This document shows, in pieces, positions 61,471 to 64,000 of a stretch of DNA of 64,000 nt. Numbering within the stretch: the stretch's first letter is position 1; the number at the start of each line of letters is the position of its first letter. The notes beneath the pieces were generated by a model. The model had not been told where the DNA came from. It searched no databases and was given only the letters and a program-made list of their open reading frames with translations. Position numbers and translations under genes: made by a program. The DNA comes from SIG673 sp045638685. GTDB taxonomy: Bacteria; Bacillota; Clostridia; Oscillospirales; CAG-272. The stretch lies in contig JAZUBT010000037.1 of NCBI GenBank assembly GCA_045638685.1, forward strand, positions 46,095 through 110,094. Direction: 5' to 3'.

Positions 61471-61767
61471 ATACGCACCCCTTTCGGAGTGTGCCGGAGA
61501 GCCTCCGGTGGCTTGTAGCCGTGATATAAAGAAAGATAATACACAGTGCTTTTTTAGTAAAATAAGAAATACGCACCCCTTTCGGAGTGCGCCGGAGAGC
61601 CTCCGGTAGCTTGTAGCCGTGATATAAAGAAAGAAAATACACAGTGCTTTTTTAGTAAAATAAAAAATACGCTCCCCTTTCGGAGTGCGCCGGAGAGCCT
61701 CCGGCGGCTTGTAGCCGTGATATAAAGAAAGATAATACACAGTGCTTTTTTAGAAAAAATAAAAGAA
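61471..61767. repeat. 98-bp tandem repeat, three units, derived from a terminator arm
   Basis: Units begin with ATACGC(A/T)CCCCTTTCGGAGTG at 61471, 61569 and 61667; the same word at 61768 is the left arm of the true terminator. Each unit also has the hairpin CCGGAG-AGC-CTCCGG (61494-61508 in the first), then GGCTTGTAGCCGTGATATAA and a T-run. Copies are over 90% identical by eye. Long spurious frames on the minus strand arise from the repetition. Confidence 0.9.
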
Positions 61768-61800
61768 ATACGCACCCCTTTCGGAGTGCGTATTTCTTTT
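61755..61800 (-). terminator. Terminator after the 53-residue peptide gene
   Basis: AAAAGAAATACGCAC and GTGCGTATTTCTTTT form a 15-bp stem with a 10-nt loop. A T-run follows on the minus strand. Confidence 0.88.
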
Positions 61801-61807
61801 TTCTGTC

Positions 61808-61969
61808 TTAGTTGAACAGCTTAAAGAGGTCGCTATTTTCATCATAATAGCTTCCGTCTATTCCGATAAGCTCGTCATCCGCAAGCAGTATAGAGCTCGT
61901 AGTAATTACGTCTGCCTCGCGTACTTCGATCGCTTCGGTTTCAGGAGTTATATATTTCTCTTTTTTCAT
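61808..61969 (-). CDS. 53-residue peptide with a DVITTSS motif
   Basis: ATG 61969 follows AAGGAGGAATATTAAA, an excellent ribosome-binding site, and TAA ends at 61808. The product starts MKKEKYITPETEAIEVREAD, continues VITTSSILLADDELIGIDGS and ends LFKLFN. It is acidic, with no membrane segment. Small proteins of the form MKK-x-Y-x-P-E...DVITTS seem common in gut Clostridia, often beside surface or secreted proteins; this is from memory and the function is unknown. The frame lies 19 nt after the large surface protein and before a strong terminator, so it is the last cistron of that operon. A leader-peptide-like or regulatory role are both possible. Confidence 0.7.
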   Translation of the reverse strand: MKKEKYITPETEAIEVREADVITTSSILLADDELIGIDGSYYDENSDLFKLFN

Positions 61970-61988
61970 TTTAATATTCCTCCTTTAA

Positions 61989-64000
61989 TTATTTCGTTTC
62001 CCATGCTGTTGCAGCATCGCTGTAAAGCTTAATTGCTCTCATAAGGTTCTTCATAGCATCAGTTTCTGCCTTTTCGCTCATAACCTTTGCGTAGTAGAGT
62101 GCAGAATAGTTGAAGGTAAGTACGCTCTCGCCGGTCTTTACCTCGAAGGTGAACGTGTCGTCAAGCTCCGTAGCCTTTACTTCTTTTTCTACGTACCAGA
62201 TGGTCTGGTGCTCTTCTCCGTCTAAGTTCTTAGCGCGGACAGCATTCTGTTCTTCTCCACCTACCGTTACGGTGAAATCACCCTCGGTGATGTCGTAATT
62301 AGCAAATCTGAAATATACGCGAAGTCTTACGTTAGACTTAAGCTCAAGCGAGAAGCTGTGGAGAGATACACCGTCGCCGATCTTATCTCCGGTTGCATCT
62401 GCTACGCCGGTAAGGTCTGCCTCAACGTAATCTGCCTCAGGGCCGTTTGCAAGTACCGCAGAAGCGTTCTTGCCGTAAACGTCAAGTGCGCCTACAAGGT
62501 TTTTAAGCTTCTCGGTTACCTGTCCGTCAAGGTCGCCTATCTCTCTGCCGCTTATATCGTCGATATAGGTCTGTGCGGAGTAGGTGTACTCGGTTCCAAA
62601 GCTACCGTCAGTCTTTTCAACACTTGCCTTAATGGTTACGCCTAAATCCTTTGCGGATACGCCGTAGGATACTAAGTAGTAGGTCTTGTCGCCAATAACC
62701 TTGGTATCAAGCTCGGAAATATCATATGTTACCATGTCGCCGTCGCGTCCTATCTTAACCGCAGCTGCATTTGCAGTGTCTATGTCGAGGTAGAATACAA
62801 CCTTAACGTCGCTGCCAAGCTCAAGTTTCTTTCCGTAAAGTGCGGAAACTCCGTCGAACTTGTGTCCGCAGCCTGCGCATGCTCCGTTCTCGTTGCCATA
62901 GTGAGTTTCGCCGTCGCAGAAGCCGAGTATTACACCGTCGTCGCCAACAAAATAGCTGACGCCGTCAACGGTGAAGTCCTCAATCTTGTAGCCGCCGAAC
63001 TCATCGTAGTAACGCTCGTTTCCGTCAAGTCCCGTTGCAAGTCCGGAAGGAGTGTACTCGGTTGCAAAGGGTATTTCATTGTTGTTGTAAGCACTGGTGT
63101 GCGTGAATTTAATGTTCTTTACATACTCACCCCTGTAGTTTGCTTCTTTCGAGCAAAAGAGGTTGATGGTATTTACAGTTAATACTTCGGTCCAGTCGAA
63201 GGCTTCCCATACATACACGAATGTTAATACGTTGTTAATGTAATAAACAACAATAGGTTTATCGTTAGCACCTCTGGTTATAATGTCAATTCTAATATTG
63301 GTATATTCAGTTTGGGATAACGTTGCTAACGTAACGCCCCATTTGTCTGTGTCAAAGGTTTTGCTTCCGAGCTGACCTTTTTCATTGAGATGCAAAAGTC
63401 CCACTTCTGCACCTTCGCCTTCTGCGTTATTATAGCCCAATCTTATATAAGCAGAGTTATTAACCGGCAACTCGCTGCCTAATTTAAAATCGAAGGAAAT
63501 GCTAACGTTATTCGTTCCGCTTCCGTTCGCTTGTAAATATGTCAAGAAGCTTGCGGGTTCTTTACCGGAGTTTGTAAGCTGGATAACCTTTTCTTCGTTA
63601 TCGTCGGCGTAAATTGCGCCATCGTAAAATCTACCTGCCCACAGGCCTCCGTTAATCGTTCCGAAAGCGGCCTTGTCAGAAAGATTACCGCCGGGTGCAA
63701 CAGCGTTTCCTACGGTTGCGTTGGTGAAGTTAGACTCAAATCTGACATTCTCCTCGGTTTCGGTCTTGCTCGGTATTCTGCTGGCTAAAACAACGTTGTC
63801 GATAGTTAACGCATCGCTTGCCATCGCAGTATTTGCTTTGGCCAGTAAGAATCGTATCTGCGAATGGCTTTCAGGCTTCTTCCACGTTACTCCTTCGGGA
63901 GTTACAAGAACGTCGTTTATGTAAAGGTATATCTTAGCGTTTATTCTGTCTGTTACAGCGGAAATTCTTGTGTAGGTATCCTTTGAAAGTCTGCCTAATA
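61989..64000 (-). CDS. Large surface protein with LamG-like modules, C-terminal part (cut by window edge)
   Basis: The reading frame is open from 61989 to the right edge; the ATG at 63824 is internal, because the upstream codons continue a LamG-like module (KDTYTRISAVTDRINAKIYL, WKKPESHSQ). At least 670 residues are present. One LamG/concanavalin-like module spans about the region from 63740 to 63100 (ISFDFKLGSELPVN, IVVYYINNVLTFVY). A Cys-x2-Cys module follows (NENGACAGCGHKFDG at about 62870), then three beta-rich segments and a helical end LMRAIKLYSDAATAWETK. No wall-anchor motif occurs at the C-terminus. It resembles the lipoprotein at 9318 in style, so both likely act on the cell surface. 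Confidence 0.75.
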   Translation of the reverse strand, partial: LGRLSKDTYTRISAVTDRINAKIYLYINDVLVTPEGVTWKKPESHSQIRFLLAKANTAMASDALTIDNVVLASRIPSKTETEENVRFESNFTNATVGNAVAPGGNLSDKAAFGTINGGLWAGRFYDGAIYADDNEEKVIQLTNSGKEPASFLTYLQANGSGTNNVSISFDFKLGSELPVNNSAYIRLGYNNAEGEGAEVGLLHLNEKGQLGSKTFDTDKWGVTLATLSQTEYTNIRIDIITRGANDKPIVVYYINNVLTFVYVWEAFDWTEVLTVNTINLFCSKEANYRGEYVKNIKFTHTSAYNNNEIPFATEYTPSGLATGLDGNERYYDEFGGYKIEDFTVDGVSYFVGDDGVILGFCDGETHYGNENGACAGCGHKFDGVSALYGKKLELGSDVKVVFYLDIDTANAAAVKIGRDGDMVTYDISELDTKVIGDKTYYLVSYGVSAKDLGVTIKASVEKTDGSFGTEYTYSAQTYIDDISGREIGDLDGQVTEKLKNLVGALDVYGKNASAVLANGPEADYVEADLTGVADATGDKIGDGVSLHSFSLELKSNVRLRVYFRFANYDITEGDFTVTVGGEEQNAVRAKNLDGEEHQTIWYVEKEVKATELDDTFTFEVKTGESVLTFNYSALYYAKVMSEKAETDAMKNLMRAIKLYSDAATAWETK

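Noticed and set aside
61190..61775. Long minus-strand frames rich in Leu, Tyr and Arg in the spacer after ftsH
   Set aside because: They repeat with the 98-bp DNA units and cross terminator hairpins; not a coding pattern.
63822..63824. ATG at 63824 as the start of the right-edge surface protein
   Set aside because: No ribosome-binding site, and the in-frame codons upstream continue the same beta-sandwich module to the window edge.

Overview
The window looks like chromosome from a low-to-mid G+C, endospore-forming member of the Bacillota, most likely an uncultured gut-type Clostridia. The support is the gene content and order: dnaX-ybaB-recR, nusB through recN, gdpP-rplI-dnaB, tilS-hpt-ftsH, and a 26-codon spoVM next to rsgA. 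A long Gram-positive SRP RNA, ThyX instead of ThyA, and many promoters close to TTGACA-N17-TATAAT also fit. No phage, plasmid, transposase, CRISPR, tRNA or rRNA gene was recognised. Genus and species cannot be named from this sequence.

Layout. 1-5.8 kb (minus): a sugar ABC importer operon with a very large binding protein (no lipobox), two permeases and an NHL-repeat protein cut by the window edge; no ATPase is present. 6.3-9.2 kb: a Gfo/Idh/MocA oxidoreductase and a YfbR-type 5'-nucleotidase on the minus strand, divergent from thyX. 9.3-13.5 kb (minus): a 1382-residue surface lipoprotein. 13.8-17.2 kb: a Zur-like regulator and a zinc ABC transporter. 17.3-19.8 kb (minus): two peptidoglycan-binding-domain proteins, one with a SpoIID-like domain, and a small beta-sandwich protein. 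20.0-25.8 kb: SRP RNA, dnaX, ybaB, recR, pcrA. 26-34.9 kb: a second Gfo/Idh/MocA oxidoreductase, a CvpA-like membrane protein, two radical SAM enzymes, an M23 endopeptidase, a CPBP protease and tadA. 35-49 kb: rpmB, then housekeeping genes nusB, xseAB, ispA, tlyA, nadK, argR, recN, tyrS, murB, rapZ and comEC. 49.3-52.1 kb (minus): ddl, spoVM, a 55-residue protein and rsgA. 52.4-61 kb: gdpP, rplI, dnaB, tilS, hpt, ftsH. 61-64 kb: a repeat-rich spacer, a 53-residue peptide and the C-terminal part of a large surface protein.

The most unusual property is not one gene. Short diverged tandem repeats (units from about 21 to 98 bp) sit in at least eight spacers, and in several of them the array starts inside the 3' end of the upstream gene or its terminator. 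Similar in-frame arrays have expanded inside ddl (39-bp units) and a TsaD-like gene (21-bp units). No defence system or clearly new enzymatic system was found. The best leads are the tandem-repeat habit, the signal-less SpoIID-like/peptidoglycan-binding trio, the 53-residue peptide encoded directly after a giant surface protein, and two helically phased direct repeats over the promoter of the 1382-residue lipoprotein.
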